Of a stretch of DNA of 64,000 nt, positions 26,222 through 34,984 are shown in pieces (the first letter of the stretch is position 1; every line of letters starts with the position of its first letter). The translations under genes and the position numbers were made by a program. The DNA is taken from the NCBI GenBank assembly GCA_039033855.1, contig JBCCBV010000008.1:1-64000 (forward strand), given 5' to 3'. Under the pieces are notes generated by a model. That model was not told the DNA's origin. It did no database searches and saw only the letters and a program-made list of their open reading frames with translations. This DNA is from JBCCBV01 sp039033855 (GTDB lineage: Bacteria; Planctomycetota; Phycisphaerae; Phycisphaerales; Phycisphaeraceae).

Positions 26222-28648
26222 ATGACCCGGACCGCCGAGCACGACCGCCGACCGCTCTTTACGCCGCGCGCCGCGGGCTGGCTGCTCGCCGGCCTGGTGG
26301 GCGCCGCCGCCGTCGGTTGCGGCATGGGCCCCGCCGCCTCGGTGTCCGCCGAGCCCGCTTCGCCTACCGCGTCGATCGACGTGCCGGACACACCCGCATC
26401 GCTCACCGGCCCGCTGTCCGCCAGCGAGGTCGCCGACCTGGCCCGTGCCGGACGCTTCGAGACGCTGCGCAACCGCCTCGAAACCATGGCCGCTGCGCCC
26501 GCGCCGGCCCAGTCTCTCCTGCAAGCCCTGCGCGCCCACGACGAACGCTCGGCCCTGCGCACCGCTGAACGGCAGGAGGCCTTTGCCGAGCGCAACGCCG
26601 AGCTGATCGAGGCGATGGCCGAAGACCGGCTCGAAGACGCGCTGCAAGCCGCGATCCGCGCCCACGCCGTGGCCAACGACCCGGCCGGTTTCCTCAAGCG
26701 CCCGGAGGTCGACGCCCTGCGCCAGACCGCCGAAGACGCCGCCAGCGCCGCCGAAGCCGCCCACGACTGGGTCGAGGCCGTGAGCCTGTACCGCCTGCTC
26801 GACCTCTTGTTCGAAGACCGCTGGGACCAGGCCGGCGCCCCGGGCGCCGCCGGCGCCGAGCCGCCCCGCTTCCGCGCCCAGCTCGAGCGCGTCGGCCAGC
26901 ACATCCGCGTGCTGCAGACCTACCACCCCGACCTGCTCCGAGCCCAGTTCGAGGCCCGCGACCTGCGCCTGGGCAAGGGCGACCGCGAAGACGCCGACGG
27001 CCGCGACCCTGTGCTCGACTCGGCGGTCGAGCTCGACGGCTGGCAGGTCACGCTCCGAGGCGTCGAGTACTCGATGCTCGCCAACGCCCTGCAAGAGTCG
27101 GGCACCAAGCACATCGCCCGCCGGGGCCCGCGCGAGCTGGCGCTCGGCGCGATGGACGGCCTGCTGACGCTGCTGCGCACCCGCGGGCTCGACCCGTCGC
27201 TGCCGGCCATGGCCAACGCCCAGCAACTCTCGCGTTTCCGAGAATTTGTCGAGCGCCGCCGGGCCGCCGTAGAAACCGCCGACGCGTTCGACCTCGAGGC
27301 CGCCCAGCGCGAGCTACGGTCGATCGTCGACCACAACGCCCAGTCGCTCGGGCTGCCCGAGGCGGTGGTCGTGTACGAGCTGACCCAGGGCATGACCGAC
27401 ACGCTCGACACGTTCTCGTCGATGATCTGGCCGCGCGATTTGCAGTGGATCAACCAGAAGATCGAGGGCAAGTTCATCGGCATCGGCGTGGAGATCCGCC
27501 GAGACAAGGGCAAGCTGACGGTGGTCACGCCGTTCGTAGGCACCCCGGCGTGGCGCGCGGGGTTGCGGGCCGGCGACGTGATCGCCGAGGTCGACGGCCG
27601 GAGCACCGGCGCGTGGACCCTCGACAAGGCCGTACGCAACATCACCGGGCCACGGCACTCGACCGTGCGCCTGGGCGTCGACCGCGTGGGCGAGCGCGAC
27701 CGCCTGGATATCGACATCGTGCGCGACGAGATCAAGATCGAATCCACCAAGGGCTGGCGGCTCCAACCCGACGGCGCGTGGGACTACCGCATCGACCCCG
27801 GCTCGGGCATCGTGTATGTCCGGCTGTCGGAGTTCATCGAATCGTCCGACGACGACCTCCGCCGGGTGCTGGTCGAAGCCCAGCCCAAGGGCGTGATCCT
27901 GGACCTGCGCTTCAACCCCGGCGGGACCATGGACGCCGCCATTGATGTGGTGGACCTGTTCATCCGCGAAGGCCGCATCGTGCACACCATCGACCGCAAC
28001 GCCCGGGCCGGCGACCGCGAGCAGGCCAAGCGCCGCGGCACCGCCGCCCCCGACGCCCCGCTGGTCATCCTCATCAACCGGGGCTCGGCGTCGGCGTCGG
28101 AGATCGTGGCCGGCGCCCTGCAGGGCCACAACCGCGCGGTCGTCCTGGGCGAGCGCTCCTACGGCAAGGGCACCGTGCAGCACGTCTACCGCGTGGCCAC
28201 CCGCCCCCGTGTCGACGCCCAAGGCAACCCGATCGAAGGGCTGTTCGGCGGCGCGGCCCGCGAAGCCTCGGCGTACCTCAAGCTCACCACCGGTTACTAC
28301 GCCATCCCCGACCGCGACGGCGGCGACCGCGTCGTACACCGCCGACCGCAAGACACCGCGGGCAGCAGCGACTGGGGCGTCCGCCCCGACCTGTACGTCA
28401 CCGCGACCGACGAGCGCGTGGCCGATGCGCTCGAACTCCGGGCCGAGGCCGACGTGCTCCGTGGGGCCGGGGGTGCCGGGGGTGCCGGGGGCGCGGAAGC
28501 CGCCGGGGGCGAGGCGTCCGACCCCGACCAGATCCTCGAGCAAGGCCTCGACCCGCAGCTCGAAGCCGCCCTGCTGGTGATCCGCTCGGAACTGCTGGCC
28601 CAAGCGCTCGAAGCGCACGGCAACCGCCGACGCGCCGAAGCCCGCTGA
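26222..28648 (+). CDS. S41-family C-terminal processing protease with PDZ domain
   Basis: 808 residues. It has an exported N-terminus with a possible but weak lipobox (AAVGC near residue 28), then an Ala-rich helical region to about residue 380. A PDZ domain covers about residues 415-500 (FIGIGVEIRRDKG, GLRAGDVIAEVDG). The S41 core contains VILDLRFNPGG, the serine motif GSASASE (about 621-627) and the lysine motif SYGKGTVQ (about 645). The Ser/Lys pair implies an active periplasmic tail-specific protease. A Gly/Ala repeat insert near the C-terminus (28466-28492) is encoded by three GCCGGGGGN units. It starts 73 bases after clpX. It is longer than typical CtpA (about 400-500). Confidence 0.9.
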   Translation: MTRTAEHDRRPLFTPRAAGWLLAGLVGAAAVGCGMGPAASVSAEPASPTASIDVPDTPASLTGPLSASEVADLARAGRFETLRNRLETMAAAPAPAQSLLQALRAHDERSALRTAERQEAFAERNAELIEAMAEDRLEDALQAAIRAHAVANDPAGFLKRPEVDALRQTAEDAASAAEAAHDWVEAVSLYRLLDLLFEDRWDQAGAPGAAGAEPPRFRAQLERVGQHIRVLQTYHPDLLRAQFEARDLRLGKGDREDADGRDPVLDSAVELDGWQVTLRGVEYSMLANALQESGTKHIARRGPRELALGAMDGLLTLLRTRGLDPSLPAMANAQQLSRFREFVERRRAAVETADAFDLEAAQRELRSIVDHNAQSLGLPEAVVVYELTQGMTDTLDTFSSMIWPRDLQWINQKIEGKFIGIGVEIRRDKGKLTVVTPFVGTPAWRAGLRAGDVIAEVDGRSTGAWTLDKAVRNITGPRHSTVRLGVDRVGERDRLDIDIVRDEIKIESTKGWRLQPDGAWDYRIDPGSGIVYVRLSEFIESSDDDLRRVLVEAQPKGVILDLRFNPGGTMDAAIDVVDLFIREGRIVHTIDRNARAGDREQAKRRGTAAPDAPLVILINRGSASASEIVAGALQGHNRAVVLGERSYGKGTVQHVYRVATRPRVDAQGNPIEGLFGGAAREASAYLKLTTGYYAIPDRDGGDRVVHRRPQDTAGSSDWGVRPDLYVTATDERVADALELRAEADVLRGAGGAGGAGGAEAAGGEASDPDQILEQGLDPQLEAALLVIRSELLAQALEAHGNRRRAEAR
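28466..28492 (+). repeat. Tandem 9-base repeat inside the S41 protease gene
   Basis: Three head-to-tail copies of GCCGGGGG(T/C) at 28466-28474, 28475-28483 and 28484-28492. They encode an in-frame Gly/Ala run between the catalytic core and the C-terminal helix. The same GCCGGGGGCGCGG string is found in the acetyltransferase gene near 45247. Confidence 0.8.
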
Positions 28649-28747
28649 ATACGCGCTGAAACCCCGTACAAGCAACCGGACCTGCGCCAAGCGATCTGGG
28701 CACGGGCTTGCGCTCGTGGCCTTGCATTCTCAAGAATAGCGCCAGCG

Positions 28748-29662
28748 TCACTCGCTACGTGTCGGGCGGACTTCCCCCCCGCGGCGCTCGGCCCCGCGTT
28801 CCCGCGCCTCGGCGTCGGGCCGGGCCCGCTGGACACGGCCGATCACCCGGTCGATGAACCCCGACACCCGCGCCTCGTGCCTGGCGCGGTGGTCCGCCAG
28901 CTGTACACGTTCGCGCTCGAGCCGCTCGGCCATGCGCTGCAACTCCAGCTCGCGCACGGCCAGGCGGGCCTCGGTCGCTCGGCGGACCGGCCCGTCGAGC
29001 GCGGCCCGCATCGCGGGTTCGTCGTGGTCTTTCGCCGAGAGCCTCCGGGCCAGGTCGTACACGGCCGTGGCCGCCGACAGGTGCTCGGCCTTGACCTCGA
29101 ACATCTCGGGGTCTTGAGAACGCAAGCGGACCAAGCCGACCGCCCGGGGGAAACGCTCGCGGATCAGCTCGGCGGCCGCCTCGGGGCGCTCGTCGAAAAT
29201 CGGCTGCATACGCTCGGCCAGGTCGGGCTGGAGCCGGCGGATCACGGCGAGCGCGTCGGCGGGGTCCATTGCGCGCGCCCGGTCGCGATCGCCGCCTCGA
29301 TCTCGATCGCCATCACGCTCCCGATTACCATCACGCCCGCGGTCGCGCTGGCCGTCGGCGTTCGGGCGACGGTCGCGGATAGCCTCTCGAACCCGATCGC
29401 GCACGATGGGTCGCCCATCCCGCGCTCGGTTTGGTTCAGCAGAATCTGTCGAGGCTTCCGGCGAAGCCTCGGTAGGAGCCTCGGTAGTAGCCTCGCCCGA
29501 AAGATCGCCCGGCTGCGTGTCCGCCGGCTGCGCGAAGCAGAGCCCGGGCGCAGCGCACACCGTTGCGCAGGCCAACACGCCTGACCAAAGGCCGGGCGCT
29601 ACACCGGGCAACGCCAAGCGGGGTCGGGAGCGGCATCGAAGTGGGTTTCGGCCGGTCGTCAT
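28748..29662 (-). CDS. Exported coiled-coil protein of the sigma-factor operon
   Basis: 304 residues, function unknown. A signal peptide ends near GLCFAQ. A Thr/Glu/Ala-rich stretch and then an Arg/Asp repeat region (RDRGRDGNRERDGDRDR) follow. The C-terminal half is a long charged helix likely to form a coiled coil (LAVRELELQRMAERLERERV). The ATG at 29662 overlaps the stop of the anti-sigma-like gene (ATGA), so it is the third gene of that operon. It is probably a cell-envelope component or target; no family was recognised. Confidence 0.65.
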   Translation of the reverse strand: MTTGRNPLRCRSRPRLALPGVAPGLWSGVLACATVCAAPGLCFAQPADTQPGDLSGEATTEAPTEASPEASTDSAEPNRARDGRPIVRDRVREAIRDRRPNADGQRDRGRDGNRERDGDRDRGGDRDRARAMDPADALAVIRRLQPDLAERMQPIFDERPEAAAELIRERFPRAVGLVRLRSQDPEMFEVKAEHLSAATAVYDLARRLSAKDHDEPAMRAALDGPVRRATEARLAVRELELQRMAERLERERVQLADHRARHEARVSGFIDRVIGRVQRARPDAEARERGAERRGGEVRPTRSE

Positions 29663-30459
29663 TGCAGCTGGGCCTCGGCGGCTTGGCGCAGGTCGGTGAG
29701 TTCGAGCCAGAGGGCTTCGGTTTCGTCGCCGAGCGGCTCGGCCCAGTCGTCTTCGAGCACGGCGTCGGATGCGCCTTGAACCACGTCGGATGCGGTGGAC
29801 ACGTCGACGGCCCAGAGCGCGGCCTCGCTGAGTTGGACGAGTTCCTCGCCAACCTGATCGCGCAGGCGGTCGAGCCCCGAAGGCGGGCCGGACTCCGCGG
29901 GCGGCGCGGCGACGACATCCCCGCTTTCGGCGGTCGGGAGTCGGTCGACGAACCACCAGGCGGTACCCATCGAGAGCGTCAACACCGCTGCGAGCGCGCC
30001 GGCTCGGCGGAGGCGCAGGCCGAACCCGCTGGGCCCGATGCGTGCGAGCACCGGCGAGGCCGTCGAACTTCGCTCGTCTTCGGATTCACCCGCGGAAGGA
30101 TGGATGCTCATGGCGCCCACGGCGCCCGACTCCAACGTCAGCCGGTGTTCGACCGCGGCCAACACACGGCCGTGCAGGCCTTCGGGCAGGTCGACCGACG
30201 ACGGCCCAATCGCTTCGCCCAGCGCCATGACCAGCGCGGGGTCGGATAGCTCGGCGGACCGGTGAGACAAAGCGGACAACGCGGCCAGGCCTTCGGCAGA
30301 CGCTTGCGCGGCCGGGTGCAGCGCCGCGTCGAGCGACGCCAGCAGCGCGGGGTCGGCCACGTCGGCCACCCGTTGCTGGAGATGCGCCAGGCCGGCCGTG
30401 TCGTCGGGTTCGACTCGGCTGGAGGTGGACGGGTCGGGTTGGAACGGGCGATCGGTCAT
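29659..30459 (-). CDS. Putative anti-sigma factor, single transmembrane segment
   Basis: 266 residues. A cytoplasmic N-terminal half without a recognised zinc-binding HxxxC motif is followed by one membrane segment near residues 152-170 (RAGALAAVLTLSMGTAWWFV) and an outer acidic domain. The position, 42 bases after an ECF sigma gene on the same strand, is what suggests an anti-sigma role; the sequence alone does not prove it. Its stop overlaps the start of the next gene. Confidence 0.6.
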   Translation of the reverse strand: MTDRPFQPDPSTSSRVEPDDTAGLAHLQQRVADVADPALLASLDAALHPAAQASAEGLAALSALSHRSAELSDPALVMALGEAIGPSSVDLPEGLHGRVLAAVEHRLTLESGAVGAMSIHPSAGESEDERSSTASPVLARIGPSGFGLRLRRAGALAAVLTLSMGTAWWFVDRLPTAESGDVVAAPPAESGPPSGLDRLRDQVGEELVQLSEAALWAVDVSTASDVVQGASDAVLEDDWAEPLGDETEALWLELTDLRQAAEAQLQ

Positions 30460-30501
30460 CGTTCTTACGGGTATGGCGGTGTTGCGAGGTCGGCCTACGG
30501 C

Positions 30502-31146
30502 TTAACCGGCCGAGGCGGGCGAGGTGTTCTCGGTTTCCATGAGTTTGCGCAGCTTCTTGATCGCCCGGTGCCCGCGGGCCAGCACGGTGCCCAGCGGTTG
30601 GCCCAGGGTCTCGGCGATCTCGGAAAAGCCCAGGCCCGCGGTGTGGCGCAGGTGCAGCAGTTCGCGATCGGCGTCGGGGAGCTGGGCCACGGCGGCGCGC
30701 AAACGGCGGGCGTCTTCGGACAACTCCACGGCCGCGGACGGGTCGGGCGTCGACTCGGCCACGGCGTGATGGGCGGCGGCGTCGAACTCGGTCGAGCCTT
30801 GCACGGCGCCCCGGCGGGCGCGGCGGCGCATCTCGTCGCGCAGCCGGTTCATCGCGATGCGGAACAGCCACGGCTCGAAGCGGCCTTGCTCGTGGTATCG
30901 GGCGCCGTCGGGCGCGATGAGAACGGAAACGACTTTCACAAAGGTGTCCTGGGTGAGTTCTTCGGCCAGGTCGCGGTCGCGACAACGCGAAAGCAGCAGC
31001 CCGTACACCCGCCCGGTGTAAGCGTCGACGACCGCGCGCCACGCCAAGGCGTCGCCGGCGGCGGCGCGCTGGAGAACGTCGGCGGGCAGGCCGTCGGCGG
31101 GGCCTTCATCCGGCCCGGTTGCACGGCCTGCGGGGTCGTCGGGCAT
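30502..31146 (-). CDS. ECF-type RNA polymerase sigma factor
   Basis: 214 residues with region 2 (YTGRVYGLLLSRCRDRDLAE and LTQDTFVKVV) and region 4 (LPDADRELLHLRHTAGLGFS, LGQPLGTVLARGHRAIKKL) in the expected order. The linker contains an Ala/Ser/Asp stretch. ATG 31146 is chosen as the first Met before the region 2 helix. It is the first gene of an operon with the anti-sigma-like and coiled-coil genes. The upstream gap carries two palindromic repeats, so its promoter may lie close to the start. Confidence 0.9.
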   Translation of the reverse strand: MPDDPAGRATGPDEGPADGLPADVLQRAAAGDALAWRAVVDAYTGRVYGLLLSRCRDRDLAEELTQDTFVKVVSVLIAPDGARYHEQGRFEPWLFRIAMNRLRDEMRRRARRGAVQGSTEFDAAAHHAVAESTPDPSAAVELSEDARRLRAAVAQLPDADRELLHLRHTAGLGFSEIAETLGQPLGTVLARGHRAIKKLRKLMETENTSPASAG

Positions 31147-31230
31147 GGGCTGGGCCAAGCCGGGGGGGCTCCTGCGGGGTCTGAACAGGCTAACGCACGG
31201 TTTGGCGGGGTATTGCGGGCTACGCGAAGA

Positions 31231-31312
31231 CATCCCCGGGCAGAGCCCGGGGCTATAGCCGCCATGGTCAGCTCGCCGTGCCACCCAGACCGGGCACACC
31301 GTGCCCGGCTCG
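31231..31312 (+). repeat. Palindromic repeats of families 1 and 2
   Basis: Family 1: CCCCGGGC (31234-31241), AGA loop, GCCCGGGG (31245-31252), then CTATAG. Family 2: CCGGGCAC (31290-31297), ACC loop, GTGCCCGG (31301-31308), then CTCG. Both lie in the gap between the WYL regulator and the sigma gene. Confidence 0.6.
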
Positions 31313-31322
31313 CAGAGAGCGA

Positions 31323-32285
31323 TCAGCCCAGCCGGTCGAGCGCGTCGCGGTGCATCCGGGCCACCAGGCCGCGCAGCTTTTTGGGTTTGACAATCTCCAC
31401 CTGCCCGGCGTACCCGCAGAGCCACCAGGCGATCTCGTGCAGCCCGTCGATGCGGAACGCCATGGCGCACCGGCCGTCGGGCAGCGCTTCGCTCTGCTGC
31501 GAGGCGTGCCAGCGGACCTCGGCCACGTTGGTGGCCACCACCGGGTCGAACCGCAGCTCGATGTCGTAGACCTTGCCCTCGGGGATGATTTCCCACGCGT
31601 CGCCGAGCTTGTCCTGGGCGCGAAAATTATTGGGCGGCAGGAAGCGCTGCCCGGTGGGCTCGACTCGGCGCATGCGCATGAGTTTGAGCACGCGGACCTC
31701 GTCGTGCTGGGCGCTGTGGCCGAGCAGGTACCACGCGCGGGTGGAGTAGTGCAGCAGATACGGGTCGACTTCGAGCACCGCGGGCTTCGGGTCGACGGGG
31801 CTCTGGTAGTCGATGCGGACGGTGTTCTTGCCCTCGATGGCCTGCTGGAGGGCGAGGAACGGTTCGCGCTCGGCCTCGCCATGGACCTGCGGCGCCGGCT
31901 TGATGTGCACCGACTGGATCAGGTCTGCGCACGCCGAGCGGATGGGCTCGGGCACGCGGGCGGCGATCTTGGCGATGGCGGACATGGCCTGCGGGGCCAG
32001 GGGCTTGTCGAGCTGTGCGGCGCCGTGCCGGCCGAGCAGCATCAGCCCGAGCGACTCGGCCACGGTCAGCGACACCGGCGGCAGGAAAAAGTGCTCGCCG
32101 ATGCGGTACCCCGCGCCGCGCTCGTGGAAGTACGGGATGCCCGCGACCTCGAGCTGGTTGAGGTCGCGGAACAGCGTCCGGCGTGAGATGCCGAGCACTT
32201 CGCAGAGCTCTTTGGCGGAGCGCGGCGGGCCGGATTGCAGCAGCACAATCAGCCGGAGCAGACGGCCGATGCGTTCGCCATACAT
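31323..32285 (-). CDS. HTH/WYL-domain transcriptional regulator
   Basis: 320 residues. An N-terminal winged helix of the HTH_11 type (RIGRLLRLIVLLQSGPPRSA, LGISRRTLFRDLNQLE) is followed by a WYL-type ligand domain. That domain includes VRIDYQSP, LEVDPYLLHYSTRAWYLLGH and a C-terminal WCX-like segment (AWWLCGYAGQVEIVKPKKL). Such proteins sense a nucleic-acid or nucleotide-like ligand and regulate nearby genes. It lies directly downstream of the FabZ/ACP cluster on the same strand, 42 bases away. Its own target is not evident. Confidence 0.9.
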   Translation of the reverse strand: MYGERIGRLLRLIVLLQSGPPRSAKELCEVLGISRRTLFRDLNQLEVAGIPYFHERGAGYRIGEHFFLPPVSLTVAESLGLMLLGRHGAAQLDKPLAPQAMSAIAKIAARVPEPIRSACADLIQSVHIKPAPQVHGEAEREPFLALQQAIEGKNTVRIDYQSPVDPKPAVLEVDPYLLHYSTRAWYLLGHSAQHDEVRVLKLMRMRRVEPTGQRFLPPNNFRAQDKLGDAWEIIPEGKVYDIELRFDPVVATNVAEVRWHASQQSEALPDGRCAMAFRIDGLHEIAWWLCGYAGQVEIVKPKKLRGLVARMHRDALDRLG

Positions 32286-32327
32286 GGCGGGTCCCCAGGC
32301 GGTGTACGCGCTAGCACGGTCGGCCGA

Positions 32328-32873
32328 TCAAGCGGGGGCGGGTGCGCCCGGCGCGGGCTCGCCTTGGGCGGCTTGCGGGCTGAATCGGCGGAGCAGGTCC
32401 ATGAACTGGTCGGTGAACACAAAGTTCTCTTCGGGAAACTCGAGCCCGGCGCGGTTCTGATCGACGTGCGAAAACAGCAGCTCGATGTCCGCGAGCGGTT
32501 CGGCCTTGGCGGTCAGCGGGTCGATGCGCGAAACGTGCCCCTTGGCCGAGGCGCCGGTGGAGTCGAAGCGTTCGAGCCTGGCCTCGTAGCGGAGGGTGTA
32601 GCCCGGTTCGGCGAGCACGCCGGTGAACTTGGCCGAACCGATTTTGGCCAGGATGACCTTCTCTTTGAACCCCCCGGCGTGGCCGACCAGGATGCCCGCG
32701 GCCTGGGCCATGCCCTCGATAATCAGCGAATGCGGCAAGCACACCGCCGAGTTGCGCACCGCTTCGGGGAACCGGTCGTGGACCACGTCCTCGGCGGCGG
32801 AGACGGCTTTGATCGCCACCAGCCGGGCCTTGGGCTCAAGCTCCACGATGCGGTCCAGCCAGATCCAGCGCAC
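32328..32873 (-). CDS. FabZ-like hot-dog dehydratase (second of pair)
   Basis: 181 residues from a GTG at 32873, which has GGAG eight bases upstream; an in-frame ATG at 32933 adds a Pro/Ser-rich 20 residues. Hot-dog fold with WIWLDRIVELEPKARLVAIK, the His in VVHDRFPEA and the Glu in LIIEGMAQAAG, the usual FabZ dyad. The PGVPIMPG-like part is degenerate (RNSAVCLPHS), so specificity may differ. It likely dehydrates or binds 3-hydroxyacyl-ACP. It ends with an Ala/Pro tail. It is the third gene of a cluster with an acyl carrier protein and another dehydratase-like gene. Confidence 0.75.
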   Translation of the reverse strand: MRWIWLDRIVELEPKARLVAIKAVSAAEDVVHDRFPEAVRNSAVCLPHSLIIEGMAQAAGILVGHAGGFKEKVILAKIGSAKFTGVLAEPGYTLRYEARLERFDSTGASAKGHVSRIDPLTAKAEPLADIELLFSHVDQNRAGLEFPEENFVFTDQFMDLLRRFSPQAAQGEPAPGAPAPA

Positions 32874-33008
32874 GAGCAAGGCTCCAGGTGACGTCCGGGT
32901 GCCGGACGCCGGGGCGGAAACGGGGGGAGACAAGGCGAGGCGGCCGCGCCTCGGCGGACAGGCGGCCGGACGGGCAACCGGGGCGGACGGACAGATGCCG
33001 CCGGCCGA

Positions 33009-33398
33009 TCAGCCCTTGGCGGCCAGCTTGTCTTCGACGAACTTCACGATCGATTCGACGGTGAACACGTCGGCGAAGTTGTCGACATCGCGGTCGGCGT
33101 CGAACCCGTCGAGGTCGGCGTGGGGCAGGCGTTTGCGCAGCTCGGCGACGCCCGCGTCGGTCACCTTGCCGTCGACCACGTAGTTGGGGTCTTGCAGGAC
33201 GTTTTCGGGGAACAGCTCGGACTGCTCGATCTTGATGCCGAACGCCTTTTCGAGGCGGAAGACGATGTCCAGAAAGTCGATCGACTCGGCGCCCAGGTCG
33301 CCGACCAGCTTGGCCTCGGGCGTGACTTCGTCATCGTCGACCCCCAGGGCGTCTTCGAGGACCTCTTGCACCTGCGCCAGCACTTGTTCGCGATTCAT
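33009..33398 (-). CDS. Acyl carrier protein with C-terminal extension
   Basis: 129 residues, longer than the typical 75-85. The phosphopantetheine site is GAESIDFLDIVFRLEKAFG, with Ser in 'ESID' where many ACPs have DSLD. The N-terminal helix MNREQVLAQVQEVLEDALGV fits the family. The start is set at the second ATG (33398) because GAGGAG lies seven bases before it, whereas the first ATG (33404) is one base from the same motif. The extra C-terminal part follows an FPENVLQDPNYV segment. It is located between two FabZ-like genes and probably serves them. Confidence 0.9.
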   Translation of the reverse strand: MNREQVLAQVQEVLEDALGVDDDEVTPEAKLVGDLGAESIDFLDIVFRLEKAFGIKIEQSELFPENVLQDPNYVVDGKVTDAGVAELRKRLPHADLDGFDADRDVDNFADVFTVESIVKFVEDKLAAKG

Positions 33399-33446
33399 GT
33401 TCATGCTCCTCGACGCGGGGAAAGCCGGCGCCGTTGTGACCGGGTT

Positions 33447-33854
33447 TTATAGCGGTTTAGACGGGCGTGCGCCGTCGGGCACGGCCGGGCACAGCCGGAA
33501 ACGCCCCTGCACCACCGGGCGGTTGTCGAGCAGGCCCTTGCCGGCGAACTCGTAGCCGCCCTCGTCTTGCCCGCGCAGGGTGACCTCCACGTGCAGCGCC
33601 TGGCCCGGCCGGACCATGCCGGCGTAGCGGACGTTGCGGACGTCGGCCAGTTCGAGCGCTACGCCGAGCCCGTGGCGTTCGACCAGCAGCCGGCGGGCGG
33701 CCTGGACCATGGCCTCGAGCATCATCACGCCCGGCAGGATCGGAAACTTGGGGAAGTGGTCGCCCAGATACTCCTCGGCCTGGGTGACACACTTCACGGT
33801 TTGGATGCGGTCTTCGTGGAGTTCCACCACGCGGTCGACCAGGTCAAAGTGCAT
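33447..33854 (-). CDS. FabZ/FabA-like hot-dog dehydratase (first of pair)
   Basis: 135 residues. The hot-dog motif GDHFPKFPILPGVMMLEAMV carries the catalytic His and Glu, with the active-site PILPG intact, in contrast to its downstream relative. The remaining strands (VRYAGMVRPGQALHVEVTL, YEFAGKGLLDNRPVVQGRFR) match the fold. It is the first gene of the FabZ-like/ACP/FabZ-like cluster; no ketosynthase or reductase lies beside it. It is divergent from the metallopeptidase gene. Confidence 0.88.
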   Translation of the reverse strand: MHFDLVDRVVELHEDRIQTVKCVTQAEEYLGDHFPKFPILPGVMMLEAMVQAARRLLVERHGLGVALELADVRNVRYAGMVRPGQALHVEVTLRGQDEGGYEFAGKGLLDNRPVVQGRFRLCPAVPDGARPSKPL

Positions 33855-33904
33855 ACCCGCAAGGTACCCGCTGGCGCAACGGCGGGTCGGTGGTAGGCTC
33901 GGGC

Positions 33905-34954
33905 ATGGCCGATTCGGCCGGGGCCAAGTCGACCCGCTTGCGATGGGCGCGCTTCCGCGACGACGCCCGGGTGCTCAAGCTGCGCTTCTGCGACCTCAAG
34001 CTCCGCCTGGCCGACAGCCCGGCCCTGGTCCGCTGCGTCGAGCGCTTGCATAACGAACTCGCCGACGCCGGCGTCACCCGGTTCCGCCCGCCCTGCTGGC
34101 TGTCCACCGAGTGGTTCAGCCCCGACGGCGTGCCGGGCATCGCCATCCCCTTCTACCTGGCCCACCCCCGGCTGATGCGGATCGAAGAAAAACAGATGCT
34201 CGCGGTCGAAGGCGGAACCGAGTCGCAGCGGATGCGCATCTTGCGCCACGAGGCCGGCCACGCCGTCTGCGCCGCCTACCGGCTGCACCGACGTAAAGCC
34301 TGGCGCGGAGCGTTCGGCTCGTTCCGCGAGCCCTACCCCGACGTCTACCGGCCCCGGCCGGGCTCGCGCCGGTACGTCACCCACCTGCCGCTTTGGTACG
34401 CCCAGGCGCACCCGGCCGAAGACTTCGCCGAAACCTTCGCCGTGTGGCTGACCCCGCGGTCGCGCTGGCGTAAGGCCTACGCCGGTTGGCCAGCACTGCA
34501 GAAGCTCGAACTCGTCGACACGCTGATCAAAGAGGTGGGCACCGAAAAACCCAAGGTCACCAGCCGGCAACGCCCCGAGGCGCTGGGGTCGCTGACCCAC
34601 ACGCTCGAATCGCACTACGCCGAGAAGCGACGGCGTTACGGCGCCGACCTGCCCGACGTGGCCGACCGCGACCTCTGGCGGCTGTTCGAGCCCGGCAAGC
34701 CCAGCCCGGACCGCCCCACTGCGGCCAGCTTCCTCCGCGGCATCCGGTCCGAGGTGCGACAGGCGGTCGCCCAATGGACCGGGGCGCCGGCGTACACCAT
34801 CGACCAGGTGCTGGCCGAGTGCATCGAGCGCTGCCGGAAGCAGGAGCTACGGCTGGCCGGCTCGCGCCGCGTGGCCGAGCAGCACGCCATGCTCATGGTC
34901 GCCTCGCGCACGATGACGTACCTGCACGCGGGCTTCCAACCGGTGGTCATGTAA
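33905..34954 (+). CDS. Putative zinc metallopeptidase (HEAGH)
   Basis: 349 residues without signal peptide or membrane segment, so probably cytoplasmic. The zinc-binding helix RILRHEAGHAVCAAY lies near residue 117. A conserved acidic block, HPAEDFAETFAVWLTP (about residues 162-177), likely supplies the third ligand. The rest is basic and charged. It resembles a family of putative zinc-binding metallopeptidases, recalled by pattern, with no known substrate. It is followed 30 bases on by an ATP-grasp ligase gene on the same strand. Confidence 0.72.
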   Translation: MADSAGAKSTRLRWARFRDDARVLKLRFCDLKLRLADSPALVRCVERLHNELADAGVTRFRPPCWLSTEWFSPDGVPGIAIPFYLAHPRLMRIEEKQMLAVEGGTESQRMRILRHEAGHAVCAAYRLHRRKAWRGAFGSFREPYPDVYRPRPGSRRYVTHLPLWYAQAHPAEDFAETFAVWLTPRSRWRKAYAGWPALQKLELVDTLIKEVGTEKPKVTSRQRPEALGSLTHTLESHYAEKRRRYGADLPDVADRDLWRLFEPGKPSPDRPTAASFLRGIRSEVRQAVAQWTGAPAYTIDQVLAECIERCRKQELRLAGSRRVAEQHAMLMVASRTMTYLHAGFQPVVM

Positions 34955-34984
34955 CCCGGGCGCACCGGCGCCGTGGAACGACTC

